Assembly: GCA_947178095.1 (NCBI GenBank)
Contig: CAMWWZ010000013.1
Span: forward strand, 1-41,058
Length of the DNA stretch: 41,058 nt
Reading direction: 5' to 3'
Origin: an uncultured Treponema sp.
GTDB lineage: Bacteria; Spirochaetota; Spirochaetia; Treponematales; Treponemataceae
The translations under genes were made by a program, and so were the position numbers. A model generated the notes under the pieces. That model saw only the letters and a list, made by a program, of their open reading frames with translations, had not been told where the DNA came from and did no database searches. The stretch's first letter is position 1, and every line of letters begins with the position of its first letter. Of the stretch, positions 27,347 through 34,509 are shown piece after piece.

Positions 27347-28693
27347 ATGGTCATCCTCACACTCAATTGCGGATCAAGTTCCGCGAAATATCAGGTTTAC
27401 GATTGGAACAAAAAGGAAGTCCTTGCGACCGGCGTTGTGGAGCGCGTGGGCGCGGAAGGCTCGTGCATCACGCACAAGGCGAAAGGCAAGAAAACCGAAA
27501 CCGCGTCTCCTTGCCCGACGCACAAGGAAGCGATCGAGCTGATTATAAAAATGCTCACGGACAAAGATGTCGGCGTGATTGACGACATGGGCGTGATTGA
27601 AGCCGTGGGACATCGCGTTTTGCATGGCGGCGACAAGTTCACGAAATCCGTAATCATCACGAAAGAAGTTTTGGAAACTTTCCGTTCGGTTCAAGATTTG
27701 GGACCGCTCCACAATCCCGCGAACATCATGGGAATCGAAGCGGCGCAAAAAGTTTTGCCGAACGTTCCGCATTGCGCGATCATGGACACGGCTTGGCATC
27801 AAACTATGGACGAAGTTGCGTTCATGTACGCCGTTCCGCGAGAATGGTACACGAAATATTCAGCGCGTCGATACGGATTCCACGGAACTTCTTTTTTGTA
27901 CACGTCAAAGCGGGCAGCAGTCCTTTTGGGCAAAAAGCCTTCCGAAACGAATCTCATCATTTGCCACATCGGAAACGGCGCGTCTGTCTGCGCGGTGAAA
28001 AACGGCGTTTGCTACGATACTTCGATGGGAATCACTCCGCTCGAAGGTCTCGTGATGGGCACTCGATGCGGCGACCTTGACCCCGCCCTTCCGTTCTACA
28101 TCATGCGAAAAACCGGAATGAGCGCGGACGAAATGGACAAGGCTTTGAACAAAAAATCAGGATTGCTCGGAATCACGGACGGAAAATTTTCCGACGACCG
28201 CGACATCGAACAGGGCGCGGCTCAAGGCGACAAACTTTGCCAGCTCGCAATCGACATGAGATGCTTCCGGCTCAAAAAATACATCGGCGCGTACAAGGCA
28301 ATTTTGGGACGAGTGGACGCGATTGTTTTCACGGCTGGCGTTGGCGAACGCGGTCCTGTGACGCGAGCGGCAAGCCTCGAAGGTCTCGAAGAAATCGGAA
28401 TAAAATTGGACGCGCAGAAAAACGAATGGTCGTTCGGAGGCAACGCAGAAACTTGCATCAGCGCGGATGATTCGCCGACAAAAGTTTTCGTCATTCCCAC
28501 CGACGAAGAATTGGTGATGACCGAAGACGCTTACGCATTGACGAAGGGCACTTACGACGTGCACACGAATTTCACGTATTCGTTCCAAGATCCGAACTAC
28601 ATGAACAAGGCGCGCGAAGAAGGCTTCAAGGCTGATTTGGTAAAACGCCCGAACATGGCGAAAATCGTCACAAAGCCGCCAATGGGGAAATAG
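27347..28693 (+). CDS. ackA: Acetate kinase
   Basis: 448 residues with a GAGGG ribosome site. Signatures of the ASKHA fold: [16 protein letters not shown] (phosphate 1), [34 protein letters not shown] (phosphate 2), and the adenosine region [10 protein letters not shown]. It makes ATP and acetate from acetyl phosphate, the main energy-conserving step of many fermenting treponemes. The last 45 or so residues (from [11 protein letters not shown] onward) extend past the usual 400-residue enzyme. No phosphotransacetylase gene is adjacent in this window. Confidence 0.95.
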   Translation: MVILTLNCGSSSAKYQVYDWNKKEVLATGVVERVGAEGSCITHKAKGKKTETASPCPTHKEAIELIIKMLTDKDVGVIDDMGVIEAVGHRVLHGGDKFTKSVIITKEVLETFRSVQDLGPLHNPANIMGIEAAQKVLPNVPHCAIMDTAWHQTMDEVAFMYAVPREWYTKYSARRYGFHGTSFLYTSKRAAVLLGKKPSETNLIICHIGNGASVCAVKNGVCYDTSMGITPLEGLVMGTRCGDLDPALPFYIMRKTGMSADEMDKALNKKSGLLGITDGKFSDDRDIEQGAAQGDKLCQLAIDMRCFRLKKYIGAYKAILGRVDAIVFTAGVGERGPVTRAASLEGLEEIGIKLDAQKNEWSFGGNAETCISADDSPTKVFVIPTDEELVMTEDAYALTKGTYDVHTNFTYSFQDPNYMNKAREEGFKADLVKRPNMAKIVTKPPMGK

Positions 28694-29044
28694 CTGCTTA
28701 AAAACAGGTCTTTTGAAAATCTCAATTTTTGAGTTGTTAAAAACGCCGTTTCGCAATCAACAAACGCCGACGCATTCGCAACGAAGTTTCCAGCGGAGCG
28801 TCGGCGTTTGTTGTTCTCATAAGGTGTTGCAGTCGGGTTTATACCCTTTATATGACGCAGAGCGTCGGGTATGAAACCCTCCGCACGAATAAAATGAGAA
28901 ACGGCGTATAAAAACGACTTTTTGCAAGGTAAAGAAGCGCGGAATTAGGAAGACACATCCATGTGGCGCGCTGACTATTTTACTTATATCAAAATTTTTT
29001 TTATAGGCAAAATCACCTTTTTCCCTGCGACGAATCTCCACTTA
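28694..29044. other. 351-nt intergenic region without a credible gene
   Basis: It holds a weak CTCAA/TTGAG hairpin after ackA, the dispersed repeat at 28758-28894, and AT-rich sequence up to the end of the convergent gene. Short minus-strand readings through the repeat have no ribosome site and are probably not genes. Confidence 0.6.
28758..28894 (+). repeat. Dispersed structured repeat, copy 1
   Basis: A 16-bp inverted repeat (28758-28773 and 28798-28813, CAACAAACGCCGACGC and complement) leads into an 81-nt core containing three small hairpins: GGGTTTATACCC, GACGC-AGA-GCGTC and GGGT-ATGAA-ACCC. It ends in CCGCACGAAT. The core matches 34140-34223 at roughly four-fifths of positions in the same orientation; the leading hairpin there has a different sequence but keeps the fold. 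Confidence 0.65.
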
Positions 29045-30049
29045 TCACCAAGGTAAATCAGGAAGTTTCAGTGCTTCAAAAATATCTGCCGCCATTGCCG
29101 CTAATTTTTCGTTAAACGCGAAGTGGAGCACGACATAAACCGCAATTGAAGAAAGAACAACGAAGCCAAGTTTTATGAATATCAGCGCGGAAGAAAATCC
29201 ACACGAATATTCAAAAATTATATGAAGAAGCAAAACGAAAATCAAGAACAAAAGGAATTTGTCGCCAGTCAAAAACCAAGCGAGGTATGTCATCGCGAGC
29301 GTCAAAACTGAAATGACTTTTTTTGTTCCGCTTTGCGCCGCCAAAAGGACACAGATTTTCAAAGCGCCAAAAACTACGAGGCAAATTCCTACAAGATAAT
29401 GTTGCGCCGCCTCGACATTCTTTGGCAGACTGGATTCCGTGATTTTTATTTTTACCAAAGCGTCTCCGATTTTTCCAACAAAAGAAGAATAGTTATAAAG
29501 TGGCTTTGAAATTTCGTCTGTCAAGAGCGAGGGTTTTATCGCCACGACAACAGCCACCATGAAAACTAGGCTTGCCACGATGTCCAAAATTGAAAGAAAA
29601 GTTGTGAGTGTTATTTGCTTGAATGACGAAGATTCGGCATATTCTTCTTGAGCCAAAGATTTTTTCTTTTTTGAAAGTTTTTCTTTACGAGGTTTTTCTT
29701 CGCTTTCTTTTTCAGCGGCGGTCTCTTTGTCTATGGTTTCATCGTCTGACTTTTTTCTCTCCTTTTCTGATTCTTTTGAACTTTCCTCGCCGCGATTTTC
29801 CTCACCAAAAGTTTTTGTTTCTTGCGTGCCGTCTTTGGATTTTGTGTTCTGTGTTTTTTCTTGGGATTCTCTTTGCGCGGAATTTTCATCGCCGCCTTTT
29901 TGAGGCTCGCCATTTACTGTTATTGAAATTTTTACCCCAATGGTTTTGAAAAATTTTTTCACAGGTTTTAAAATCTTTTTCGCCAACTTTGATGCCTCGT
30001 TCGCTTTTTTCGTAACAAACTTTGCAATAAAATTATCTTTTAAGCTCAT
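29045..30049 (-). CDS. Membrane protein with long charged N-terminal region, unknown function
   Basis: 334 residues, start fixed by GGAGG. Residues 1-50 are basic and amphipathic. Residues about 50-145 are an extremely charged, low-complexity region rich in Lys, Glu, Ser and Gln (for example ESSKESEKERKKSDDETIDK), likely disordered or coiled coil. From about 150 on there are five or six hydrophobic segments (LSILDIVASLVFMVAVVVA, YLVGICLVVFGALKICVLLA, FLLFLIFVLLLHIIFEY, LGFVVLSSIAVYVVLHFA). No family was recognised. It shares direction with the DUF975-like gene 34 nt upstream, so the pair probably form an operon. Confidence 0.65.
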   Translation of the reverse strand: MSLKDNFIAKFVTKKANEASKLAKKILKPVKKFFKTIGVKISITVNGEPQKGGDENSAQRESQEKTQNTKSKDGTQETKTFGEENRGEESSKESEKERKKSDDETIDKETAAEKESEEKPRKEKLSKKKKSLAQEEYAESSSFKQITLTTFLSILDIVASLVFMVAVVVAIKPSLLTDEISKPLYNYSSFVGKIGDALVKIKITESSLPKNVEAAQHYLVGICLVVFGALKICVLLAAQSGTKKVISVLTLAMTYLAWFLTGDKFLLFLIFVLLLHIIFEYSCGFSSALIFIKLGFVVLSSIAVYVVLHFAFNEKLAAMAADIFEALKLPDLPW

Positions 30050-30083
30050 AAGAGACCTCCAGTTTTTTTATTTTTTGAACTCT

Positions 30084-30767
30084 TTAAAATGCCGTCACAA
30101 TTTTTCCACTTTTAATCGCGTCTTCTTTTAACTGCAAATAAGCGTTCGCGAAGGTCAGCCGCATGTATGGAATTAAATAAATTATGACAATTCCGAATGA
30201 CGAAAGAGTCAAAATGAACCAACCGAAAAAACTCAGGAATAAAACCGCCAGTTCCTTTTTCCTGCCATCAGTGATTCTTTGGCTTGCTCGCATCGCGGCC
30301 TTTACGCCAATTTTAGGATTGTCCGCGAGAATGAAAAATGTTTGCGAATATTCAATCCACTTGATTATCGCAGCCGGAAAAAACAGAACATACAAAATAA
30401 TTTTTGCAAAAAGAAACCAGCCTGAAACAAATCCAAAGAGCCAAAGCTTTTCTATTTTTTCTGGAACTGCGTCCGTGTCAAGTTTTTTTTCCGACTTTGC
30501 CATTTCAAGATAAATCGAGTCGCGTATCAAGTGCACTATGTTTGAAATTGAAAAACAAAGAGCCAAAGAAAAAATGATTTTAAAAATTATTTTGATTAGA
30601 ATGACTTGTGGCGATTTGTCGCTGTTCAAGGCAAAAAAAATAAAAATGGAATAAAAACTTGTTCCACCACCTTCAATGCTGAGCGCGACGAACATCACCA
30701 AAAGGAAAAACCTGTTCAGATGCAATTTTTCCCTCGCGGATTTTTTCAATTCCTTGCGATTGAGCAT
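30084..30767 (-). CDS. DUF975-like integral membrane protein
   Basis: 227 residues with four or five hydrophobic helices. The N-terminal RKELKKSAREKLHLNRF, the central MRASQRITDGRKKELAVLFLSF stretch and the C-terminal WFILTLSSFGIVIIYLIPYM / ANAYLQLKEDA match the pattern of the DUF975 family, whose function is unknown. AAGGAG lies 11 nt before the start, a rather long spacing. A 14-bp palindrome (TTCATTTAAATGAA, 30785-30798) lies just upstream. Confidence 0.65.
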   Translation of the reverse strand: MLNRKELKKSAREKLHLNRFFLLVMFVALSIEGGGTSFYSIFIFFALNSDKSPQVILIKIIFKIIFSLALCFSISNIVHLIRDSIYLEMAKSEKKLDTDAVPEKIEKLWLFGFVSGWFLFAKIILYVLFFPAAIIKWIEYSQTFFILADNPKIGVKAAMRASQRITDGRKKELAVLFLSFFGWFILTLSSFGIVIIYLIPYMRLTFANAYLQLKEDAIKSGKIVTAF

Positions 30768-30821
30768 AGCTTGAAAATCTCCTTTTCATTTAAATGAATA
30801 TCCTTTAATTAATTGTACCGC

Positions 30822-30882
30822 GAATTTTCGCAGAAAACTCAGCATTAAAATCAGCGGCAGTATTTTTGACGCTGATTTTAAT
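30822..30882 (+). repeat. Twin-hairpin repeat, copy A
   Basis: GAATTTTC-GCA-GAAAACTC (30822-30840, one mismatch) followed by ATTAAAATCAGCG and its exact complement (30844-30856 and 30870-30882) around a T-rich loop. Same order as the copy at 33006-33065. Confidence 0.65.
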
Positions 30883-30921
30883 TGTTCCTTAATTTTCCAC
30901 AACAATGAAAAACGGCCGCGC

Positions 30922-31542
30922 CTATCTTTGCACCGTGGCTTCTTTTATTTTCGCGGCTGTTTCCGTGCCACAAAGATATTCCACCATTGCCATCGCGAAT
31001 TGTTCGGCCGCGCCCGCGCCGCGCCCCGTAATCACATTTCCGTCAACCACGAAAGGCTCTTCGGGACAATGCTTTGCGCCCGCCATCGCCACGGCAACGA
31101 TGTCATCGCCGCCGCAATATTCGGAAAGATTTTCATTCATTCCGGGAAAACAAGTGTAGCGTTTCCCTGCGAGCACGCCAGTTTTCGCGAGCACCACGAC
31201 AGGGGCTGCGCAAATCGCCGCGACCAACTTTTTCTTTTCGAACATTTTTTTTATGAAATCAAGCGCGGGCACGAAAGCCGCCACATTCTTCGAGCCAGGC
31301 ATTCCGCCCGGAATAAAAACCGCGTCCGGCAAATCCGAATTCGATTCCGCAGAAAATTCCTCGAACGTTTTGTCCGCCTGAACCGTAACATCGTGCGAAC
31401 TTGTGACCAAGCGTCCGGAATTCCCTGCCACAGGCAGCGCGACCAAAACCACGTCCTGCTTTGCGCGGCGCAAATAATCCACGGGAGTGAGCGCCTCGAT
31501 TTCCTCGAAGCCGGGCGCAAGAAAAACTGCAATCTTTGACAT
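30922..31542 (-). CDS. DJ-1/PfpI family protein
   Basis: 206 residues with a TTAGGAGG ribosome site. DJ-1 features: KIAVFLAPGFEEIEALTPVDYL at the N-terminus (in two parts) with the conserved Glu in FEEIE, IPGGMPGSKN, and the nucleophile elbow AAICAAPVVVL with Cys111. Closest to the YajL/ThiJ/DJ-1 branch, implicated in oxidative or electrophile stress; the glyoxalase or deglycase activity of this branch is debated, so no reaction is assigned. Confidence 0.88.
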   Translation of the reverse strand: MSKIAVFLAPGFEEIEALTPVDYLRRAKQDVVLVALPVAGNSGRLVTSSHDVTVQADKTFEEFSAESNSDLPDAVFIPGGMPGSKNVAAFVPALDFIKKMFEKKKLVAAICAAPVVVLAKTGVLAGKRYTCFPGMNENLSEYCGGDDIVAVAMAGAKHCPEEPFVVDGNVITGRGAGAAEQFAMAMVEYLCGTETAAKIKEATVQR

Positions 31543-31565
31543 AATTTCCTCCTAAAAAATATAAT

Positions 31566-31580
31566 TTCGGCGAAGCCGAA
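31566..31580 (-). terminator. Short terminator hairpin between DUF1566-like and DJ-1 genes
   Basis: TTCGGC-TTC-GCCGAA on the minus strand, followed by ATTATATTTTTT. It lies just before the DJ-1 ribosome site, so partial readthrough is possible. Confidence 0.55.
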
Positions 31581-31623
31581 TTTTTCAAGCAAGTCGTGAG
31601 GCTTGCGACCAATATTGTGCGCG

Positions 31624-32262
31624 TTAAAACGCTCGGACTGCGCGAACAACAAAACCAATACCCTCATTGCTAAGACCATCATCGTATTGCTCGCCGTTGC
31701 TGAAATCCTGAGACCATACGGACTCATAATGATCCTTTGATGATGACCAATGCCGTACTTTATTGTTTATGATTCCCATTTTAACAAGATTCTTGTATAT
31801 CAGATCCAGTTCTGTTTTGCTCGGAAGATACCATTCGCCCTTTTTTGTCATGTTTGTAGAATACTGCGAGCACGCTTCCGCCGCGCAGTTTGAAGGTCTG
31901 AGCAGTTCTTGATGCTTATAACTCGTGATAAGAGCCGTATTGAGTTTTCCCGCGCCCACACCATCCGTCGTGTTTACATAACACCATCCTCTCTTCCACC
32001 TGCATGGACACAAAGCCATTTCCCCCAGTTCTTCTGACGAGCATTCCAAATAGTGGCAGATGACGGGAGTCGCGTCGTCCGAATCATGGACGGGAAATCC
32101 TTCCTCGGAATAATAGAACACGATGCCGCCGCCCGGACCTTTGTCACCGATTTTGTACTTTCCCGCCGCCTTTCGTTCCTGCGCAAACGCGCTATGTGCA
32201 AACGCAAACGCGGCTGCAATCGCGCAGAATGCAAAAATCGCAATGAAAAATTTTCGATTCAT
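31624..32262 (-). CDS. Exported DUF1566 (Lcl C-terminal)-like protein
   Basis: 212 residues. The signal peptide (FAFCAIAAAFAFAHSAFAQ, cleavage near residue 27) predicts export. The mature N-terminus has YKIGDKGPGGGIVFYY, and later WYLPSKTELDLIYKNL, HWSSSKDHYESVWSQDFSNG and VVRAVRAF; this combination is characteristic of DUF1566/Fib_succ_major-like modules of treponemes and Fibrobacter. Six Cys in the middle third (CHYLEC, CPCRW, CAAEAC) could form disulfides. Function unknown. Confidence 0.7.
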   Translation of the reverse strand: MNRKFFIAIFAFCAIAAAFAFAHSAFAQERKAAGKYKIGDKGPGGGIVFYYSEEGFPVHDSDDATPVICHYLECSSEELGEMALCPCRWKRGWCYVNTTDGVGAGKLNTALITSYKHQELLRPSNCAAEACSQYSTNMTKKGEWYLPSKTELDLIYKNLVKMGIINNKVRHWSSSKDHYESVWSQDFSNGEQYDDGLSNEGIGFVVRAVRAF

Positions 32263-32402
32263 CTTTCGCCTCCAATAAAATCAGATTTGGAAAATTCGAT
32301 TTTGCAATCGGATTTTGCGTGCATTTCATTCTAGCATTTTTTGAGGCGATGTTCAAGGCGCGGCGCGGCTTGCGATGTGCTCAAATCAGACTGACTTTAT
32401 GT

Positions 32403-32933
32403 TCAATAATTTGAAATCTCTTCAAATATTTGCCCGTAATCTTCTCTATGCCAGAAAATGTTTTTTTTCCTTTTCCATACTGCATATTTAAGAAGTGCGC
32501 CGCTTTCGCCGTCGTAACGAAACCAGCCTATCCAGTCACGAGGATTTCCTTCGCTGATTTCCGGGTGATAATACCATTGTCCTTCAACTTCATCTATGCT
32601 CCATGGAAGTTCCCCTGACGTTCGGTAAAATCGAATCTCTATTGTTTTTTCGCTCTTGCCGGGATTTTTCTTGAACAAGGCTTCCTTGCACTGCGACAAG
32701 ATTTCGTCGGTGAGAAAATCGTCTGCCGCCCTTTGCAGAAAATCATACAGTTCGCTAATCTCTTCCGGCTGGTTCTTTACGAGAAAATAAAAATCGCAGA
32801 TTGTCTCATCATAGAATTCCCAGTGATAGCAGCCGTCATAATAAGGCATCCGCTTGATTTTTGGCGGCTCTTCCGTGCAGGACATGCACAGCATGAGCAG
32901 GAATGAGAATACAATTAGCATCGTAACTTTCAT
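32403..32933 (-). CDS. Lipoprotein of unknown function
   Basis: 176 residues from the ATG at 32933 (MKVTMLIVFSFLLMLCMSC), a lipobox with Cys19. A longer in-frame start at 32981 would place 16 residues before the signal peptide and is unlikely. The mature part is acidic and aromatic (YYDGCYHWEFYDETICDFYF; DWIGWFRYDGESGALLKYA) with no recognised family. No Shine-Dalgarno is present; the promoter places the 5' end at the ATG. Confidence 0.65.
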   Translation of the reverse strand: MKVTMLIVFSFLLMLCMSCTEEPPKIKRMPYYDGCYHWEFYDETICDFYFLVKNQPEEISELYDFLQRAADDFLTDEILSQCKEALFKKNPGKSEKTIEIRFYRTSGELPWSIDEVEGQWYYHPEISEGNPRDWIGWFRYDGESGALLKYAVWKRKKNIFWHREDYGQIFEEISNY

Positions 32934-32939
32934 AATATA

Positions 32940-32968
32940 ATTATAGTTCGCTGCGGATTTTTTTACAA
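32940..32968 (-). promoter_or_regulatory. Promoter giving a predicted leaderless lipoprotein transcript
   Basis: Minus-strand TTGTAA (complement of 32963-32968), a 17-bp spacer and TATAAT (complement of 32940-32945), then exactly 6 nt to the ATG at 32933. Confidence 0.65.
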
Positions 32969-33005
32969 CATTCGCGCTCACCTGCGACGCGGATAATACA
33001 ACAAG

Positions 33006-33065
33006 CGAGTTTTCTTACGAAAACTCGAAGTTAAAATTGTCGCGCTATTTTCGCGACGATTTTAA
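33006..33065 (+). repeat. Twin-hairpin repeat, copy B
   Basis: CGAGTTTTC-TTAC-GAAAACTCG (33006-33027) followed by a 14-bp stem (33031-33044 with 33052-33065, TTAAAATTGTCGCG, one G-U) around CTATTTT. It lies 6 nt downstream of the stop of the 33072 gene and may terminate it. Confidence 0.7.
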
Positions 33066-33071
33066 TTGTTG

Positions 33072-33695
33072 TTAAAATTCATAATTTGCAGATTTAACTC
33101 TGTAGAATTTTCTCGCGCCTCTCACTTTGCCATTCTCATCATATATATCTTGCATGCATTCGTCAGAAGTGTTATCAAAAATCTCTTGCAATCGTTCAGA
33201 TGGAACAGAATCAATTTCCGATTCTGAAACAGAATCAATTTCCGATTCTGAAACAGAATCAAATTCTGGAGCACTCATGTAAAAATCATAAAGTTTTTGA
33301 TAGTTGTCAAGCAAATATAGTAATGAATTATTTCCCATCAGACTCTCTTCTATGTCGATTGCGCGGCTACAATAATATTTATCGGAATCTTCATAATGAA
33401 CTATTTTCCAAATCTGCCAACCGTTTACCATACGGACTTTTTTATAAACGATGTCATTGTTTTTGCCCCTTTTGCAGCCAGAAATATACATGCGCACATC
33501 GTTTTTCAATGAAATGTCAATGCCGATTATACACTTACTATCAGATTCACGGGAAACTTTATTTATGGCCACGACATTTTGATGGCTCGATATTTCTTCA
33601 CGCATGGCTTTTTCATCTCGCTCATCGGAACACCATGTGAATAAAAAAAATATCGCCACTATCCAATACAACCATATCTTTGAAATTATATCCAT
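33072..33695 (-). CDS. Membrane-anchored protein of unknown function with in-frame octapeptide repeat
   Basis: 207 residues from the ATG at 33695, which has an AGGTGA ribosome site; an ATG 9 nt upstream is less likely. One hydrophobic N-terminal segment (IWLYWIVAIFFLFTWC) could be a signal anchor or an imperfect lipobox at Cys22. The middle is beta-rich (KKVRMVNGWQIWKIVHYED). Residues about 145-163 contain a repeated octapeptide (SVSESEID) encoded by a 24-bp tandem repeat. A TTGATA/AATAAT promoter with a 17-bp spacer lies upstream (about 33723-33751). No family recognised. Confidence 0.6.
   Translation of the reverse strand: MDIISKIWLYWIVAIFFLFTWCSDERDEKAMREEISSHQNVVAINKVSRESDSKCIIGIDISLKNDVRMYISGCKRGKNNDIVYKKVRMVNGWQIWKIVHYEDSDKYYCSRAIDIEESLMGNNSLLYLLDNYQKLYDFYMSAPEFDSVSESEIDSVSESEIDSVPSERLQEIFDNTSDECMQDIYDENGKVRGARKFYRVKSANYEF
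33205..33264. repeat. 24-bp tandem repeat inside a coding region
   Basis: The unit beginning ACAGAATCAATTTCCG starts at 33205 and 33229, with a partial third unit at 33253. The period of 24 nt keeps the frame, so copy-number change would add or remove eight residues without inactivating the gene. Confidence 0.85.
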
Positions 33696-33756
33696 AAAAA
33701 TCACCTGCCTTCATTTTAATTATTTTTGAATTCTGAGACAATATCAAGCACAAATA

Positions 33757-33817
33757 ATTAAAGTTTGCGACAAAATAGTGCCGCAAACTTTAATTTCGAG
33801 TTTTCTGCGAAAACTCG
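33757..33817 (-). repeat. Twin-hairpin repeat, copy C (inverted)
   Basis: ATTAAAGTTTGCG and its exact complement (33757-33769 and 33782-33794), then CGAGTTTTC-TGC-GAAAACTCG (33797-33817). Reversed and complemented it lines up with copies A and B: first the CGAGTTTTC hairpin, 3 nt, then the TTAAA stem with a CTATTTT-type loop. It lies 28 nt downstream of the 33845 gene. Confidence 0.7.
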
Positions 33818-33844
33818 CTTATTTTACTGCAATTCTTCGCTTCG

Positions 33845-34111
33845 CTACGGAATCGCGTTTTTAACAGTTTGAAAGTTGACACTTTCTTCACTGTTAAAAA
33901 ATAAAGATAATTTACGCTCATTGTTTCCATAAACATATCGGAATATTTCAAATCCAGTGTTCAAATTTAATTTCCGAGCGAGCAATTCAAAATCGTTTTC
34001 CGTCAAATTGTTGCCGCTCCAAATACACCATGCCAAATCGCCTTCCTGTAGCGGCCAGCCCAAGAATTCGGCAACGACCTTTTCATTTTCGCCAAATTTT
34101 TTTATCAACAT
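33845..34111 (-). CDS. Small unknown protein, start codon inside a dispersed repeat
   Basis: 88 residues from an ATG at 34111 (MLIKKFGENEKVVAEFLGW), with a CGAGGT sequence upstream that could act as ribosome site. The start lies within the leading hairpin of the dispersed repeat (34106-34139). The protein is soluble-looking with Trp-rich AEFLGWPLQEGDLAWCIWSG and no recognised family. The gene may be intact with a borrowed start, or be the 3' remnant of a gene cut by the repeat. Confidence 0.45.
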   Translation of the reverse strand: MLIKKFGENEKVVAEFLGWPLQEGDLAWCIWSGNNLTENDFELLARKLNLNTGFEIFRYVYGNNERKLSLFFNSEESVNFQTVKNAIP

Positions 34112-34434
34112 ACCTCGACGCAAGCATCGAGGTATGTTGTTCTCATAAGGTATCGCACTCGGGTTTCATCCCCTTTATTACGACGCAAGCGTCGGGGTAT
34201 TAAACCCTCCGCACGAATCAAAAACTCGTTCTTCGATTTTTGATAGAAAAAACGCGCAACGAAAGGCATGGCATTTTTTCCCGCAAAATCGTAAACGGCA
34301 ACGTCGCAGTTTTTCTTTTTCAGCATCTCCCAAAATATTTCATTACGGCCAGCAAATAAAAGCATTGCCAGCATGCATAAAAAGAAAGCGGCGAGCAAGA
34401 ATTTTATCCGCGTTGAAAGTTTAATGATTTTCAT
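34105..34434 (-). CDS. Small membrane-anchored unknown protein with C-terminus encoded by a repeat
   Basis: 109 residues from the ATG at 34434 (MKIIKLSTRIKFLLAAFFLC). One transmembrane segment (about 11-31) is followed by a short soluble part (EIFWEMLKKKNCDVAVYDFA). From about residue 76 the reading frame passes through the dispersed repeat (LIPRRLRRNKGDETRVRYLM), which argues that the original 3' end was replaced. No Shine-Dalgarno. It overlaps the start of the 33845 gene by 7 nt in another frame. Confidence 0.4.
   Translation of the reverse strand: MKIIKLSTRIKFLLAAFFLCMLAMLLFAGRNEIFWEMLKKKNCDVAVYDFAGKNAMPFVARFFYQKSKNEFLIRAEGLIPRRLRRNKGDETRVRYLMRTTYLDACVEVC
34106..34223 (+). repeat. Dispersed structured repeat, copy 2
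   Basis: The hairpin CAACATACCTCGA (34106-34118) pairs with its complement (34127-34139), followed by a core matching copy 1: TTCTCATAAGG, GGGTTTCATCCCC, GACGC-AA-GCGTC, GGGGTATTAAACCCTCC and CCGCACGAAT (34209-34218). A further ATCAAAAA/TTTTTGAT hairpin (34217-34244) adjoins it. Confidence 0.65.
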
Positions 34435-34509
34435 ATTTTTTTTGCTTGCCACACAAAAGTATTGTCTCTTTGCGTAAAAAACGGCACTGCAAGATTACGT
34501 TTCCAAGCC

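Noticed and set aside
28817..29041. Minus-strand ORF of 74 codons after ackA
   Set aside because: It runs through the dispersed repeat, lacks a ribosome site and has an Arg-rich, domain-free product.
33205..33264. CRISPR array
   Set aside because: The repeats are tandem without spacers and lie in frame inside a coding sequence. No CRISPR-like repeat-spacer pattern was seen in the window.
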